From NCBI RefSeq assembly GCF_001655675.1, contig NZ_LYRP01000022.1:372001-436000 (forward strand): a stretch of 64,000 nt of DNA. The letters run 5' to 3'. Below the pieces are notes generated by a model. The model was not told the origin of the DNA. It did no database searches and was given only the letters and a program-made list of their open reading frames with translations. Of this stretch, positions 33,109-45,412 are shown one piece after another (position 1 is the first letter of the stretch; each line of letters starts with the position of its first letter). The stretch is from Mangrovibacter phragmitis. GTDB taxonomy: Bacteria; Pseudomonadota; Gammaproteobacteria; Enterobacterales; Enterobacteriaceae. A program made the position numbers and the translations under genes.

Positions 33109-34463
33109 TCCCGGTAACGCTTGAGCAACTGGCTACGGTCCTTAACGGGCAACATATTGGTGCCGACTGCCAAATTAAAGATGTCACCACGGACACACGT
33201 AAATTAACTGCTGGCTGTCTGTTTGTCGCCCTGAAAGGTGAACGTTTTGACGCCCATGATTTTGCGCAAAAAGCCATTGAAGGTGGCGCAGGTGCGTTAC
33301 TGGTCAGTCGCCAGCTACCTCTGGATATCCCTCAACTGGTAGTGGAAGACACGCGCATTGCGTTTGGGAGACTGGGTGCATGGGTACGCCAGCAGGTGCC
33401 AGCGAGAGTTGTTGCGCTGACTGGTTCCTCGGGAAAAACCTCGGTTAAAGAGATGACGGCGGCCATTCTTGGCCGTTGTGGAAACACCCTCTACACGCTG
33501 GGTAATCTTAATAATGATATTGGTGTCCCTATGACTCTGCTGCGTCTGACGCCAGAGTATCAGTATGCTGTGATTGAACTGGGCGCCAATCACCAGGGCG
33601 AAATTGCCTGGACCGTTAGCCTGACTCAACCTGAAGCGGCACTGGTTAATAACCTGGCAGCGGCACACCTCGAAGGTTTTGGGTCTCTGGCGGGAGTGGC
33701 CAAAGCCAAAGGCGAGATTTTTGGTGGGCTACCACCCACTGGTGTCGCCATTGTGAATGCCGATAACAATGACTTACCTGGCTGGAAGGCGGTGATTGGT
33801 GATCGCAAAATTTGGCGTTTTTCACCGGAACAACCCGGCAGTGATTTTCACGCGCGTGATGTGCGGATAACCTCGCAAGGTACTGTTTTTACATTGTGTA
33901 CGCCCGAGGGCGAATGTGAAGTAGTACTGCCCTTACCCGGGCGGCATAACATTGCTAATGCTCTGGCTGCAACGGCGTTATCTATGGCAGTTGGTGCACC
34001 CTTGAGCGCGGTGAAAGCGGGTCTGGCGCAGTTACAGGCTGTTCCGGGGCGCTTATTCCCCATTCTTTTATCCGCAACCCAGTTATTACTGGACGATAGC
34101 TATAACGCCAATGTGGGGTCGATGACTGCTGCGGTGAGTGTATTGTCTGAAATGCCGGGTTATCGTGTGCTGGTTGTGGGGGATATGGCTGAACTGGGCG
34201 ATGAAGCACAAGCGTGCCATCACCAAATCGGTGAGGCTGCGAAAGCGGCTGGTCTGGATAAAGTTCTGAGTGTGGGAAGCCTGAGTTATTCCATCAGTTC
34301 AGCCAGTGGAGTGGGTGAACATTTCAGTAATAAAACATTATTAATTGAGCGGTTACGTGAATTAGTCGCGGAAAATTCAACAATAACAATGCTGGTGAAA
34401 GGGTCACGGAGTTCTGCCATGGAAGAGGTGGTACATGCATTACAGGAGAACAGGACATGCTAG
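33105..34463 (+). CDS. murF: UDP-MurNAc-pentapeptide synthetase
   Basis: Ligates D-Ala-D-Ala to UDP-MurNAc-tripeptide, finishing the cytoplasmic precursor. It has 452 residues, the normal length. The ATP loop [13 protein letters not shown] is near residue 107 and the C-terminal Mur ligase signature [11 protein letters not shown] near 330. MurF uses the dipeptide made by a D-Ala-D-Ala ligase; the ddlB gene that usually supplies it in this cluster is missing here. Start and stop overlap murE and mraY. Confidence 0.97.
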   Translation: MIPVTLEQLATVLNGQHIGADCQIKDVTTDTRKLTAGCLFVALKGERFDAHDFAQKAIEGGAGALLVSRQLPLDIPQLVVEDTRIAFGRLGAWVRQQVPARVVALTGSSGKTSVKEMTAAILGRCGNTLYTLGNLNNDIGVPMTLLRLTPEYQYAVIELGANHQGEIAWTVSLTQPEAALVNNLAAAHLEGFGSLAGVAKAKGEIFGGLPPTGVAIVNADNNDLPGWKAVIGDRKIWRFSPEQPGSDFHARDVRITSQGTVFTLCTPEGECEVVLPLPGRHNIANALAATALSMAVGAPLSAVKAGLAQLQAVPGRLFPILLSATQLLLDDSYNANVGSMTAAVSVLSEMPGYRVLVVGDMAELGDEAQACHHQIGEAAKAAGLDKVLSVGSLSYSISSASGVGEHFSNKTLLIERLRELVAENSTITMLVKGSRSSAMEEVVHALQENRTC

Positions 34464-35539
34464 TCTGGCTGGCCGAGCATTTGGTCAAATATTATTCCGG
34501 TTTTAACGTCTTCTCATATTTGACGTTTCGCGCCATCGTGAGCCTGTTGACCGCGTTGTTTATCTCCTTGTGGATGGGGCCCCGCATGATTGCCCGTCTG
34601 CAACAACTGTCGTTTGGGCAAGTGGTGCGTAATGATGGCCCGGAAAGCCATTTCAGCAAACGTGGTACCCCCACAATGGGCGGAATCATGATTCTGACGT
34701 CCATTGTGGTTTCAGTCTTATTGTGGGCATACCCGTCAAACCCGTATGTCTGGTGCGTATTAACCGTGCTGGTAGGTTTTGGCATTGTCGGCTTTGTCGA
34801 TGATTACCGCAAAGTGGTGCGTAAAGATACCAAAGGGCTGGTTGCTCGCTGGAAGTATTTTTGGATGTCCGTGATTTCTTTGGGCGTCGCTTTTGGTTTA
34901 TATGCTGCCGGGCATGGTACACCGGCCACTCAGCTGGTGGTGCCTTTCTTTAAAGACATCATGCCACAGCTTGGCCTGTTCTACGTTGTACTGGCGTATT
35001 TTGTGATTGTTGGTACGGGTAACGCCGTTAACCTGACAGATGGCCTGGATGGTCTGGCAATCATGCCTACCGTGTTTGTCGCAGCAGGTTTTGCGTTAGT
35101 AGCCTGGGCTACGGGTAACATGAATTTTGCTAACTACCTGCATATTCCTTATCTGCGCCATGCTGGTGAGCTGGTTATTGTGTGTACTGCAATCGTTGGA
35201 GCTGGTTTGGGTTTTTTGTGGTTTAACACCTATCCGGCTCAGGTTTTCATGGGAGACGTGGGGTCTCTGGCACTGGGTGGAGCACTCGGTGTGATTGCAG
35301 TATTGCTGCGCCAGGAATTCTTGCTGGTAATCATGGGTGGGGTGTTTGTAGTGGAAACCCTGTCGGTCATCTTACAGGTTGGGTCGTTTAAACTGCGTGG
35401 TCAGCGCATTTTTCGTATGGCGCCTATCCACCATCACTATGAATTAAAAGGCTGGCCAGAACCGCGCGTAATTGTGCGTTTCTGGATTATCTCGCTGATG
35501 CTGGTCCTGATTGGGCTGGCTACGCTTAAGGTGCGTTAA
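34457..35539 (+). CDS. mraY: Phospho-MurNAc-pentapeptide translocase MraY
   Basis: Integral membrane enzyme that transfers phospho-MurNAc-pentapeptide to undecaprenyl phosphate, forming lipid I. It has 360 residues, the E. coli length, with about ten membrane segments. Conserved cytoplasmic motifs include [17 protein letters not shown] near residue 113, [10 protein letters not shown] near 193, [15 protein letters not shown] near 265 and [16 protein letters not shown] near 320. It begins inside the murF stop region and ends 2 bp before murD. Confidence 0.98.
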   Translation: MLVWLAEHLVKYYSGFNVFSYLTFRAIVSLLTALFISLWMGPRMIARLQQLSFGQVVRNDGPESHFSKRGTPTMGGIMILTSIVVSVLLWAYPSNPYVWCVLTVLVGFGIVGFVDDYRKVVRKDTKGLVARWKYFWMSVISLGVAFGLYAAGHGTPATQLVVPFFKDIMPQLGLFYVVLAYFVIVGTGNAVNLTDGLDGLAIMPTVFVAAGFALVAWATGNMNFANYLHIPYLRHAGELVIVCTAIVGAGLGFLWFNTYPAQVFMGDVGSLALGGALGVIAVLLRQEFLLVIMGGVFVVETLSVILQVGSFKLRGQRIFRMAPIHHHYELKGWPEPRVIVRFWIISLMLVLIGLATLKVR

Positions 35540-35541
35540 TC

Positions 35542-36858
35542 ATGGCAGATTACCAGGGCAAAAACGTTGTTATTATCGGCCTGGGTTTAACCGGACTTTC
35601 CTGCGTTAATTTCTTCCTTGCGCGGGGGGTAACTCCGCGTGTAATGGACACGCGGGTAACACCTCCGGGGATAGATAAGCTCCCGGAACATGTTGAACGC
35701 TATGTGGGGAGCCTGAATGAAGACTGGCTACTTGCAGCAGATTTGATAATTGCCAGCCCTGGTATCGCCCTGGCTACACCTGCCCTGAGCGCAGCTGCGG
35801 ACGCTGGTGTCGAAATCATCGGCGATATAGAGCTCTTCTGCCGTGAAGTACAGGCTCCTGTTGTTGCTGTTACTGGGTCTAATGGCAAAAGCACGGTGAC
35901 CACGCTGGTTGGCGAAATGGCGAAAGCAGCAGGCGTCTCAGTTGGTGTGGGCGGTAATATCGGCCTGCCGGCGCTGATGCTGCTGGATTTACCTCATGAG
36001 TTGTATGTGCTTGAGCTTTCCAGTTTCCAGTTGGAAACCACCTACAGCCTCAATGCTGCCGCGGCCACTATTCTCAATGTTACTGAAGATCATATGGACA
36101 GGTATCCTTTTGGTCTTCAGCAATACCGGGCTGCAAAGTTACGTATTTATGAAAATGCCCGTGTCTGTGTTGTGAATGCCGATGACGCATTAACAATGCC
36201 TGTGCGTGGCGCTGATGCACGGTGTGTCAGTTTTGGTGTGGATGTCGGCGATTACCACCTTAACCGCCAGCAGGGTGAAACCTGGTTGCGTGTGAAAGGT
36301 GAGAAAGTGCTCAACGTGAAAGAGATGAAACTGGTTGGGCGGCATAACTACACCAACGCGCTGGCAGCACTCGCTCTGGCCGATGCAGTGGGCTTACCGC
36401 GTGCCAGTAGCCTGAAAGCGTTAACCACGTTTACCGGCCTGGCTCATCGTTTTGAGTTGGTGCTGGAAAGCAAAGGTGTGCGCTGGATTAATGACTCCAA
36501 GGCTACCAATGTTGGCAGCACCGAAGCGGCGCTCAATGGTTTGCATTGCGAGGGGACGTTGCATCTGTTGCTGGGCGGGGATGGTAAATCGGCAGACTTC
36601 TCACCTTTGCGTCCTTTCCTTCAGGGAGACAGTATTCGCCTCTATTGTTTTGGCCGGGATGGCGCGCAACTGGCGGAACTCCGCCCGGATGTGGCTGAAC
36701 AAACCGAAACGATGGAAGAGGCTATGCGGCTGATAGCCGGGCAAGTTAAGCCGGGAGATATGGTGTTGTTATCTCCTGCTTGTGCCAGCCTGGATCAGTT
36801 TAAAAACTTTGAACAGCGTGGCGAGATCTTCGCGCAACTGGCGAAGGAGTTAGGCTGA
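35542..36858 (+). CDS. murD: UDP-MurNAc-L-alanine:D-glutamate ligase
   Basis: Adds D-glutamate to UDP-MurNAc-L-alanine. It has 438 residues, the E. coli length. The N-terminal uridine-binding Rossmann fold begins [14 protein letters not shown]. The ATP loop [14 protein letters not shown] is near residue 112 and the C-terminal Mur ligase signature [17 protein letters not shown] near 317. Its TGA stop shares bases with the ftsW ATG. Confidence 0.97.
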   Translation: MADYQGKNVVIIGLGLTGLSCVNFFLARGVTPRVMDTRVTPPGIDKLPEHVERYVGSLNEDWLLAADLIIASPGIALATPALSAAADAGVEIIGDIELFCREVQAPVVAVTGSNGKSTVTTLVGEMAKAAGVSVGVGGNIGLPALMLLDLPHELYVLELSSFQLETTYSLNAAAATILNVTEDHMDRYPFGLQQYRAAKLRIYENARVCVVNADDALTMPVRGADARCVSFGVDVGDYHLNRQQGETWLRVKGEKVLNVKEMKLVGRHNYTNALAALALADAVGLPRASSLKALTTFTGLAHRFELVLESKGVRWINDSKATNVGSTEAALNGLHCEGTLHLLLGGDGKSADFSPLRPFLQGDSIRLYCFGRDGAQLAELRPDVAEQTETMEEAMRLIAGQVKPGDMVLLSPACASLDQFKNFEQRGEIFAQLAKELG

Positions 36859-38102
36859 TGCGTTTATCTCTCCCTCGTCTTCGTATGCCGCGGATACCCG
36901 GGTTTTTTATCCTGGGGTGGTTATTTACCGCGCTGAAAGGCTGGGTGATGGGTTCCCGGGAGAAAGACGCCAACAGTATGGTGTTGTATGACCGTACGTT
37001 GTTCTGGCTGACTCTGGGGCTGGCGGCAATTGGTTTTGTCATGGTGACTTCAGCATCAATGCCTGTCGGGCAACGTTTGGCCGGTGATCCCTTTTTGTTC
37101 TCTAAACGTGATGGGTTGTATCTGGTACTGGCTTTTGTCCTTGCTCTGGTTACCCTGCGTTTGCCTATGACGTTCTGGCAAAAATACAGCGCGCCTATGC
37201 TGTTGGCATCAATTGTGATGCTGCTGATTGTGCTGGTGGTAGGTAGCTCAGTAAACGGGGCATCGCGCTGGATTGCGCTGGGGCCATTACGTATTCAGCC
37301 TGCGGAATTTTCGAAGCTATCGCTGTTTTGTTACCTCTCCAACTACCTGGTACGTAAGGTGGATGAAGTCCGTAATAATTTGCGCGGCTTTCTGAAACCC
37401 ATGGGCGTTATCCTGGTGATGGCAGTGTTATTACTGGCTCAGCCTGACCTGGGGACAGTGGTGGTACTGTTTGTTACGACGCTTGCGATGCTGTTCCTGG
37501 CTGGTGCCAAGCTTTGGCAATTTATTGCCATCATCGGTATGGGCATTTCCGCAGTGGTGTTACTGATTTTGGCAGAGCCTTATCGTATCCGGCGTGTGAC
37601 TTCATTCTGGAACCCCTGGCAAGATCCCTTTGGCAGCGGCTACCAGTTAACACAATCACTGATGGCTTTCGGGCGTGGTGAGCTTTGGGGGCAAGGACTC
37701 GGCAATTCAGTACAAAAACTCGAATATTTGCCCGAAGCACATACCGATTTCATCTTCTCAATTATTGGTGAAGAGCTGGGATATATCGGTGTGGTACTGG
37801 CGCTTTTGATGGTATTCTTCGTCGCTTTTCGCGCCATGTCGATTGGCAAACGCGCACTGGAAATTGACCAGCGTTTCTCGGGGTTTCTGGCCTGTTCTAT
37901 TGGTATCTGGTTTAGCTTCCAGGCGCTGGTAAACGTTGGAGCTGCTGCTGGTATGCTGCCAACGAAAGGGCTGACACTGCCGCTTATCAGCTACGGTGGT
38001 TCCAGCCTGCTGATTATGTCTACAGCAATCATATTATTGCTGCGAATTGATTATGAAACACGTCTGGCAAAAGCGCAGGCGTTTACACGAGGTGCGCGAT
38101 GA
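36858..38102 (+). CDS. ftsW: Septal peptidoglycan glycosyltransferase FtsW
   Basis: SEDS-family polymerase that makes septal glycan strands with FtsI. It has 414 residues, the E. coli length, with ten membrane segments after a cytoplasmic N-terminus. The catalytic-site region [20 protein letters not shown] lies near residue 137 and the SEDS signature in the last loop ([20 protein letters not shown]) near residue 370. It overlaps murD and murG by 1 and 4 bp. Confidence 0.97.
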   Translation: MRLSLPRLRMPRIPGFFILGWLFTALKGWVMGSREKDANSMVLYDRTLFWLTLGLAAIGFVMVTSASMPVGQRLAGDPFLFSKRDGLYLVLAFVLALVTLRLPMTFWQKYSAPMLLASIVMLLIVLVVGSSVNGASRWIALGPLRIQPAEFSKLSLFCYLSNYLVRKVDEVRNNLRGFLKPMGVILVMAVLLLAQPDLGTVVVLFVTTLAMLFLAGAKLWQFIAIIGMGISAVVLLILAEPYRIRRVTSFWNPWQDPFGSGYQLTQSLMAFGRGELWGQGLGNSVQKLEYLPEAHTDFIFSIIGEELGYIGVVLALLMVFFVAFRAMSIGKRALEIDQRFSGFLACSIGIWFSFQALVNVGAAAGMLPTKGLTLPLISYGGSSLLIMSTAIILLLRIDYETRLAKAQAFTRGAR

Positions 38103-39166
38103 GTAGTGGACCTAAGCGATTAATGGTGATGGCTGGCGGGACTGGCGGGCATGTTTTCCCCGGGCTTGCTGTTGCTCACTATTTGATGGCTCAGGGCTGG
38201 CAGGTTCGCTGGCTGGGTACTGCAGACCGCATGGAAGCAGATTTGGTTCCGGCGCGTGGTATCGAAATTGATTTTATTCGTATTTCAGGGATTCGCGGTA
38301 AAGGGCTTAAAGCCATGTTACTGGCACCATGGCGGATATTTAACGCCTGGCGTCAGGCCCGGGCCATTATGAAAAATTATCGCCCGGATGTGGTATTAGG
38401 CATGGGCGGTTATGTTTCCGGCCCCGGTGGTCTGGCTGCATGGTCGCTGGGTATTCCGGTGGTTTTGCATGAGCAAAACGGTATAGCCGGGTTAACCAAT
38501 AAATGGCTGTCGCGCATTGCCAGCAAAGTCATGCAGGCATTCCCGGGGGCTTTCCCTAAGGCAGATGTCGTGGGTAACCCTGTCCGTGAGGATGTGCTGG
38601 CACTGCCATTACCGCAAGACAGGCTATCCGGGCGTACTGGGCCAGTTCGGGTATTAGTGGTGGGCGGTTCTCAGGGAGCCCGGGTTCTCAATCAAACAAT
38701 GCCCGGTGTTGCCGCTCAATTAGGGGAAAGTATCACCATTTGGCACCAGTGCGGGAAAGGTGCTGGAGAAGAGGTGATGCAGGCTTATGCAACTGCAACC
38801 CCTGTCAGGCATAAAGTTACTGAGTTTATTGACGATATGGCTCAGGCGTATGCCTGGGCAGATGTTGTGGTCTGCCGCTCCGGGGCGCTGACGGTAAGTG
38901 AAATCGCTGCTGCGGGGTTACCCGCTATTTTTGTGCCTTTTCAGCATAAAGACCGCCAGCAATACTGGAACGCTGCGCCACTGGAGAAAGTCGGGGCTGC
39001 ACGCATTTTGGAGCAACCGCAATTCACGGCTCAGGCCGTGGCCGATATTCTGAGTGGTTGGGATCGTCAGGTTCTGCTCTCTATGGCGAAATTAGCCCGG
39101 GAAGCAGCTATTCCTGATGCAACACAGCGTGTAGCAAATGAGATTGTGCATCAGGCCAGAGCCTGA
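38099..39166 (+). CDS. murG: Lipid II synthase MurG
   Basis: Peripheral membrane glycosyltransferase that adds GlcNAc to lipid I, giving lipid II. It has 355 residues, the E. coli length. The glycine-rich N-terminal loop [16 protein letters not shown] and the second G-loop [18 protein letters not shown] are present, and the UDP-GlcNAc site is seen in [20 protein letters not shown] near residue 260. A 66-bp gap separates it from murC, the largest inside the mraZ-ftsQ block. Confidence 0.97.
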   Translation: MSSGPKRLMVMAGGTGGHVFPGLAVAHYLMAQGWQVRWLGTADRMEADLVPARGIEIDFIRISGIRGKGLKAMLLAPWRIFNAWRQARAIMKNYRPDVVLGMGGYVSGPGGLAAWSLGIPVVLHEQNGIAGLTNKWLSRIASKVMQAFPGAFPKADVVGNPVREDVLALPLPQDRLSGRTGPVRVLVVGGSQGARVLNQTMPGVAAQLGESITIWHQCGKGAGEEVMQAYATATPVRHKVTEFIDDMAQAYAWADVVVCRSGALTVSEIAAAGLPAIFVPFQHKDRQQYWNAAPLEKVGAARILEQPQFTAQAVADILSGWDRQVLLSMAKLAREAAIPDATQRVANEIVHQARA

Positions 39167-39232
39167 TGTGTCGGGTTGCGACAGGCAACCGCATGTTTTT
39201 GATGTGAAGGCAAAGAGCCTCAGGTTTAAAGA

Positions 39233-40708
39233 ATGAATACACAAGAACTGGCAAAACTGCGTTCAATCGTTCCTGAAATGCGCCGCGTGCGGCACATTCA
39301 CTTTGTTGGCATTGGTGGTGCCGGCATGGGAGGGATTGCCGAAGTGCTGGCGAATGAAGGTTACCAAATCAGTGGTTCTGATTTAGCGCCAAACCCGGTT
39401 ACGCAGCAACTGTCAGCGCTGGGCGCGACGATTTATTTTAATCATCGCCCTGAAAACGTCCGTGATGCCAGTGTGGTTGTGGTATCCACTGCCATTCGGG
39501 CGGATAACCCGGAAATAATTGCAGCGCATGAAGCACGTATTCCGGTGATTCGCCGTGCTGAAATGTTGGCGGAATTGATGCGTTTTCGTCATGGCATTGC
39601 TATTGCCGGTACGCATGGAAAGACTACTACCACGGCGATGGTGGCGAGTATTTATGCAGAAGCAGGTCTTGACCCGACGTTCGTGAATGGTGGCCTGGTC
39701 AAAGCGGCAGGTACTCATGCCCGTTTAGGACACAGCCGTTACCTGATTGCAGAAGCAGATGAAAGCGATGCCTCTTTCCTGCATTTGCAGCCAATGGTCG
39801 CTGTGGTGACCAATATAGAAGCCGACCATATGGATACTTACCATGGCGACTTTGAGAACCTGAAGCAGACATTTATTAATTTCCTTCACAACCTGCCGTT
39901 TTATGGTAGAGCGGTTATGTGCGTGGATGACCCGGTTATCAAAGAGTTATTGCCGCGGGTTGGACGTCAACTGACCACTTATGGCTTTAGTGAAGACGCG
40001 GATGTTCGCATTGAAAACTACCTGCAGTCGGGCGCACAAGGGCACTTTGACATCCTGCGCCAGGATAAGCCCGTACTGCATGTCATGTTAAATGCGCCTG
40101 GCCGGCATAACGCCCTGAATGCGGCAGCTGCGGTGGCAGTAGCAACTGAAGAAGGCATTGATGACAGCGCTATTTTACGCGCACTTGAAAGTTTTGCTGG
40201 TACAGGGCGTCGCTTCGATTTCCTTGGCGAGTTTCCTCTTGATGCTATTAATGGCAAGCAAGGCACGGCGTTATTGGTTGATGACTATGGTCACCACCCG
40301 ACTGAAGTTGACGCAACTATCAAGGCAGCGCGTGCAGGGTGGCCGGATAAACATCTGGTGATGGTGTTCCAGCCCCACCGTTATACGCGTACCCGTGATT
40401 TGTATGACGACTTTGCCAATGTGTTATCGCAGGTTGATGCGCTAATTATGCTGGATGTCTACCCGGCGGGAGAAACGCCGATTCCAGGTGCGGACAGCCG
40501 TTCTCTGTGCCGCACAATTCGGGGGCGTGGCAAGGTTGACCCGATTCTGGTTTCCGATCATGCGCAGGTTGCCCAAATGTTGGCACCTATTCTGTCCGGG
40601 AATGATTTAGTGTTGGTCCAGGGGGCGGGTAATATTGGCAAGATAGCGCGTACGCTGGCAGAAACACGTCTGGTTCCTCAGTTACAGGAAGAAGACACTC
40701 ATGGCTGA
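39233..40708 (+). CDS. murC: UDP-MurNAc:L-alanine ligase
   Basis: Adds the first amino acid of the stem peptide to UDP-MurNAc. It has 491 residues, the E. coli length. The N-terminal Rossmann motif [15 protein letters not shown] is near residue 24, the ATP loop [15 protein letters not shown] near 120 and the conserved [14 protein letters not shown] near 350. It ends EDTHG, and the stop overlaps the ATG of the ddlB remnant by 8 bp, exactly as it would overlap an intact ddlB. Confidence 0.97.
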   Translation: MNTQELAKLRSIVPEMRRVRHIHFVGIGGAGMGGIAEVLANEGYQISGSDLAPNPVTQQLSALGATIYFNHRPENVRDASVVVVSTAIRADNPEIIAAHEARIPVIRRAEMLAELMRFRHGIAIAGTHGKTTTTAMVASIYAEAGLDPTFVNGGLVKAAGTHARLGHSRYLIAEADESDASFLHLQPMVAVVTNIEADHMDTYHGDFENLKQTFINFLHNLPFYGRAVMCVDDPVIKELLPRVGRQLTTYGFSEDADVRIENYLQSGAQGHFDILRQDKPVLHVMLNAPGRHNALNAAAAVAVATEEGIDDSAILRALESFAGTGRRFDFLGEFPLDAINGKQGTALLVDDYGHHPTEVDATIKAARAGWPDKHLVMVFQPHRYTRTRDLYDDFANVLSQVDALIMLDVYPAGETPIPGADSRSLCRTIRGRGKVDPILVSDHAQVAQMLAPILSGNDLVLVQGAGNIGKIARTLAETRLVPQLQEEDTHG

Positions 40709-40820
40709 GAAATTGGCACCCATGCAGGGTAGCAAGGCAGATAAGTTACCTGTTGAGTGCCAGCCTGGTACCCGGATTTTGGGTAAGTTTGTTGTAAATA
40801 TACTGGAACTGGCGGAGTGA
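40701..40820 (+). pseudogene. ddlB: ddlB remnant: in-frame 39-codon mini-ORF left by a large internal deletion
   Basis: E. coli has ddlB (D-Ala-D-Ala ligase B, 306 codons) between murC and ftsQ. Here the space holds a single 39-codon open frame. It starts MAEKLA, like enterobacterial DdlB, with its ATG overlapping the murC stop by 8 bp. It ends [10 protein letters not shown], like the DdlB C-terminus FSQLVVRILELAD of E. coli, with its stop 1 bp before ftsQ. The middle (about 20 codons) matches nothing I recognise; the whole ATP-grasp fold is gone, so it cannot be a ligase. The tail GGCGGAG still serves as the ftsQ ribosome binding site. The open frame may persist to keep ftsQ translation coupled to murC. 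Confidence 0.9.
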
Positions 40821-40821
40821 T

Positions 40822-41658
40822 ATGTCCCAGGCGGCGTTGAATACACGTACTCAGCAGGAAGAAAAAGCCTTTTCCGGGCGCAGTAATGGCACGCGGCTTG
40901 CGGGCATTATCTTCCTGATAGCGGTACTACTGACAATCTTTATCGGCGGCTGGATGGTTGTACGCTGGATGGAAGATGCTCAGCGCTTGCCTCTGTCACG
41001 TCTTGTTGTGACGGGTGAGCGCCATTACACACGTAATGACGATATTCGCCAGGCAATACTGGCCCTGGGCGCTCCAGGAACTTTTATGACGCAGGATGTA
41101 GACATTATCCAGCAGCAAATTGAACGGCTTCCCTGGATAAAACAGGCCAGTGTCAGAAAACAGTGGCCGGATGAATTGAAGATTCATCTGGTTGAATATG
41201 TGCCGATTGCACGCTGGAATGACCAGCACATGATTGATGCACAAGGTAATTCATTCAGTGTACCTGCGGACAGAATGGCAAAACAAGTCTTGCCGGGGCT
41301 GTCTGGTCCGGAAGGAAGTGAGGTTGAAGTTCTTGAAGGATACCGGGCAATGAGTGATGTGCTGGCGAAATCCAGGTTTACGTTGAAGGATGCAGCCATG
41401 ACGGCCAGACGCTCCTGGGTTTTAACCCTGGATAACGGGATTAAACTCAACCTTGGCCGCGGCGATACGATGAAACGCCTGAACCGCTTTATCGAACTTT
41501 ACCCAGTTCTTTTAAAGCAGGCGCAGACGGACAACAAGCTTATCAGTTATGTTGACCTGCGCTATGACTCAGGTGCTGCGGTGGGTTGGGCTCCGGCCCC
41601 GGCTCCCGCTGAAGGAACTAATCAACAACAGAATCAGGCACAGGCAAAACAACAATGA
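40822..41658 (+). CDS. ftsQ: Cell division protein FtsQ
   Basis: Bitopic scaffold of the divisome (FtsQLB complex). It has 278 residues against 276 in E. coli. A cytoplasmic N-terminus of about 30 residues is followed by one membrane segment ([20 protein letters not shown]), the POTRA domain ([20 protein letters not shown]) and the beta domain. The Gln-rich tail is typical. The start [14 protein letters not shown] lies 1 bp after the ddlB remnant. In E. coli, promoters inside ddlB serve this gene; here that DNA is lost. Confidence 0.97.
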   Translation: MSQAALNTRTQQEEKAFSGRSNGTRLAGIIFLIAVLLTIFIGGWMVVRWMEDAQRLPLSRLVVTGERHYTRNDDIRQAILALGAPGTFMTQDVDIIQQQIERLPWIKQASVRKQWPDELKIHLVEYVPIARWNDQHMIDAQGNSFSVPADRMAKQVLPGLSGPEGSEVEVLEGYRAMSDVLAKSRFTLKDAAMTARRSWVLTLDNGIKLNLGRGDTMKRLNRFIELYPVLLKQAQTDNKLISYVDLRYDSGAAVGWAPAPAPAEGTNQQQNQAQAKQQ

Positions 41659-42911
41659 TTAAGTCGACGGACAGAAAACTGGTGGTTGGACTGGAGATTG
41701 GCACTGCAAAAGTTGCCGCTTTAGTAGGGGAAGTTCTGCCCGACGGAGTGATTAACATTATCGGTGTGGGAAGTTGTCCGTCCCGGGGTATGGATAAAGG
41801 GGGCGTTAACGATCTTGAATCTGTGGTTAAGTGCGTACAGCGTGCCATTGATCAGGCTGAGTTAATGGCAGACTGCCAAATATCTTCTGTTTACCTGGCG
41901 CTGTCAGGTAAACATATTAGCTGCCAGAACGAAATCGGCATGGTGCCAATTTCAGAAGAGGAAGTGACCCAGGAAGATGTGGAAAATGTAGTGCATACGG
42001 CGAAATCTGTTCGTGTAAGAGATGAGCATAGGGTGCTGCATGTCATTCCACAAGAATACGCCATCGACTACCAGGAAGGGATTAAAAACCCGGTTGGTTT
42101 ATCCGGTGTGCGTATGCAGGCCAAAGTGCACTTGATTACCTGCCACAACGATATGGCGAAAAATATTGTGAAAGCTGTAGAGCGCTGTGGCCTGAAGGTT
42201 GACCAACTGATTTTCGCCGGGCTTGCTTCCAGTTACGCGGTGCTGACAGAAGATGAGCGAGAGTTGGGCGTCTGTGTCGTCGATATCGGCGGTGGTACAA
42301 TGGACATGGCGGTTTACACTGGTGGTGCATTGCGACATACCAGAGTCATTCCCTACGCAGGGAATGTGGTTACCAGTGATATTGCTTACGCTTTTGGTAC
42401 ACCACCCAGCGATGCAGAGGCGATTAAAGTGCGTCATGGTTGTGCATTGGGGTCACTGGTCGGCAAAGATGAAAGTGTTGAGGTACCCAGCGTGGGTGGC
42501 AGGCCGCCGCGCAGCCTTCAGCGCCAGACTTTGGCCGAGGTTATCGAACCTCGCTACACCGAATTGTTGAATTTGGTGAATGAAGAGATCCTGCAGTTGC
42601 AGGAACAGTTACGTCAGCAAGGTGTCAAACACCACCTGGCTGCAGGGATTGTGCTGACAGGTGGCGCAGCCCAAATGGAAGGTTTGGCCGCGTGTGCCCA
42701 ACGAGTATTCCATACTCAGGTGCGCATTGGTCAGCCTTTAAATATCACTGGCCTTACCGATTATGCTCAGGAGCCGTATTATTCAACCGCAGTTGGGTTA
42801 TTACATTACGGCAAGGAATCGCATTTAACCGGTGAGACTGAAGTGGAAAAGCACACATCAGTCACTTCGTGGTTTAAACGAATTAATAGCTGGCTGAGAA
42901 AAGAGTTTTAA
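41655..42911 (+). CDS. ftsA: Cell division protein FtsA
   Basis: Actin-like ATPase that tethers FtsZ to the membrane. It has 418 residues against 420 in E. coli. The phosphate-1 motif [16 protein letters not shown] is at the N-terminus, the phosphate-2 motif [19 protein letters not shown] near residue 205, and the adenosine motif [14 protein letters not shown] near 333. The C-terminal amphipathic membrane-targeting helix [14 protein letters not shown] is intact. The start overlaps the ftsQ stop by 4 bp. Confidence 0.98.
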   Translation: MIKSTDRKLVVGLEIGTAKVAALVGEVLPDGVINIIGVGSCPSRGMDKGGVNDLESVVKCVQRAIDQAELMADCQISSVYLALSGKHISCQNEIGMVPISEEEVTQEDVENVVHTAKSVRVRDEHRVLHVIPQEYAIDYQEGIKNPVGLSGVRMQAKVHLITCHNDMAKNIVKAVERCGLKVDQLIFAGLASSYAVLTEDERELGVCVVDIGGGTMDMAVYTGGALRHTRVIPYAGNVVTSDIAYAFGTPPSDAEAIKVRHGCALGSLVGKDESVEVPSVGGRPPRSLQRQTLAEVIEPRYTELLNLVNEEILQLQEQLRQQGVKHHLAAGIVLTGGAAQMEGLAACAQRVFHTQVRIGQPLNITGLTDYAQEPYYSTAVGLLHYGKESHLTGETEVEKHTSVTSWFKRINSWLRKEF

Positions 42912-42973
42912 TTTTATTAAGAGACTATGACAATAAGTAGTCTCAGGCGACAGGCACAAAACGGAGAGAAACT

Positions 42974-44119
42974 ATGTTTGAACCTATGGAACTGACCAAT
43001 GACGCGGTGATTAAAGTCATCGGCGTCGGTGGCGGCGGCGGTAATGCCGTAGAACACATGGTGCGCGAACGCATTGAAGGCGTTGAATTTTTTGCCGTCA
43101 ATACTGATGCGCAGGCATTGCGTAAAACAGCTGTTGGCCAGACGATTCAGATCGGTAGTGGTATCACTAAAGGTCTGGGGGCTGGCGCAAATCCGGAAGT
43201 AGGCCGTAATGCTGCGGAAGAAGACCGTGAAGCATTACGTTCCGCACTGGAAGGTGCTGACATGGTCTTTATCGCAGCCGGTATGGGCGGCGGTACGGGG
43301 ACTGGTGCAGCACCCGTTGTGGCTGAAGTTGCAAAAGATTTAGGTATTCTGACTGTTGCTGTGGTGACCAAGCCTTTTAATTTTGAAGGCAAAAAGCGCA
43401 TGGCATTTGCGGAGCAGGGTATCACTGAACTGTCCAAGCATGTCGATTCATTGATTACAATTCCGAACGACAAACTGCTGAAAGTGCTTGGCCGCGGTAT
43501 CTCTTTGCTGGATGCCTTTGGTGCGGCGAACGATGTCCTTAAAGGTGCAGTACAGGGGATTGCTGAACTGATCACCCGCCCAGGTCTGATGAACGTCGAC
43601 TTTGCTGACGTGCGTACTGTAATGTCAGAAATGGGTTATGCCATGATGGGCTCGGGTGTCGCGACAGGCGAAGACCGTGCTGAAGAAGCCGCTGAAATGG
43701 CTATTTCCAGCCCGCTGTTGGAAGATATCGACCTGTCTGGTGCGCGTGGCGTACTGGTTAACATCACTGCTGGCTTTGACCTGCGTCTGGATGAGTTCGA
43801 AACCGTGGGTAATACTATCCGTGCTTTCGCGTCTGACAATGCTACAGTGGTTATCGGTACCTCTCTGGATCCAGAAATGAACGATGAACTGCGTGTAACG
43901 GTTGTTGCCACCGGGATTGGTATGGACAAGCGTCCAGAAATCACGCTGGTAACCAACAAGCAACAGCAGCAGCCGGTTATGGGTTACCAGAGTGGTATGA
44001 CCCAACTGCAGCCAGAGCAGAAAAATGTGGCGAAGGTCGTGAACGATACGGCTTCCCAGAGCAATAAAGAGCCCGATTATCTGGATATTCCAGCCTTCCT
44101 GCGTAAGCAGGCAGACTAA
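42974..44119 (+). CDS. ftsZ: Cell division GTPase FtsZ
   Basis: Tubulin homologue that forms the Z ring. It has 381 residues against 383 in E. coli. The GTP-binding tubulin signature [20 protein letters not shown] is near residue 103 and the T7 synergy loop [15 protein letters not shown] near residue 207. A short Gln-rich linker leads to the conserved C-terminal peptide [14 protein letters not shown], which binds FtsA, ZipA and ZapD. zapD is also in this window at 49.4 kb. GGAGAG lies before the start. Confidence 0.98.
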   Translation: MFEPMELTNDAVIKVIGVGGGGGNAVEHMVRERIEGVEFFAVNTDAQALRKTAVGQTIQIGSGITKGLGAGANPEVGRNAAEEDREALRSALEGADMVFIAAGMGGGTGTGAAPVVAEVAKDLGILTVAVVTKPFNFEGKKRMAFAEQGITELSKHVDSLITIPNDKLLKVLGRGISLLDAFGAANDVLKGAVQGIAELITRPGLMNVDFADVRTVMSEMGYAMMGSGVATGEDRAEEAAEMAISSPLLEDIDLSGARGVLVNITAGFDLRLDEFETVGNTIRAFASDNATVVIGTSLDPEMNDELRVTVVATGIGMDKRPEITLVTNKQQQQPVMGYQSGMTQLQPEQKNVAKVVNDTASQSNKEPDYLDIPAFLRKQAD

Positions 44120-44126
44120 GAATTAG

Positions 44127-45137
<1,011 letters not shown>

Positions 45138-45152
45138 GGGCAAGATACATTT

Positions 45153-45210
45153 AAAACGACTGGTTAATCAGGCACTCTCTCCGGCCTGGTGACCCAGTCG
45201 TTTTTTATTT
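45153..45210 (+). terminator. Terminator at the end of the dcw cluster
   Basis: An outer 11-bp stem AAAACGACTGG/CCAGTCGTTTT encloses an inner CAGG/CCTG pairing and is followed by TTTTTTATTTTT. It lies 15 bp after the lpxC stop and separates the division cluster from secM-secA. Confidence 0.88.
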
Positions 45211-45412
45211 TTGTAACACGACAGCTATTTCCTCTTTTCTGCTTCTGTTTTTTCATTTAATTGGTTTGTTCGCTCATTTGTTACGCGTTTTTTCGGGGTT
45301 CATCGCAGGGATTAAGCTGATGAATGGCGCGTTTGGTGATACTATTTGGTCGCTAAAATGTGGCTTGTCAGTTTGTATAGCCAAAATGATTCAATTCCTT
45401 TGGTGAAATAGA

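Noticed and set aside
40701..40820. Mobile element insertion as cause of the ddlB loss
   Set aside because: No terminal inverted repeats, target duplication or transposase fragments are visible at the scar; a simple internal deletion explains it better.
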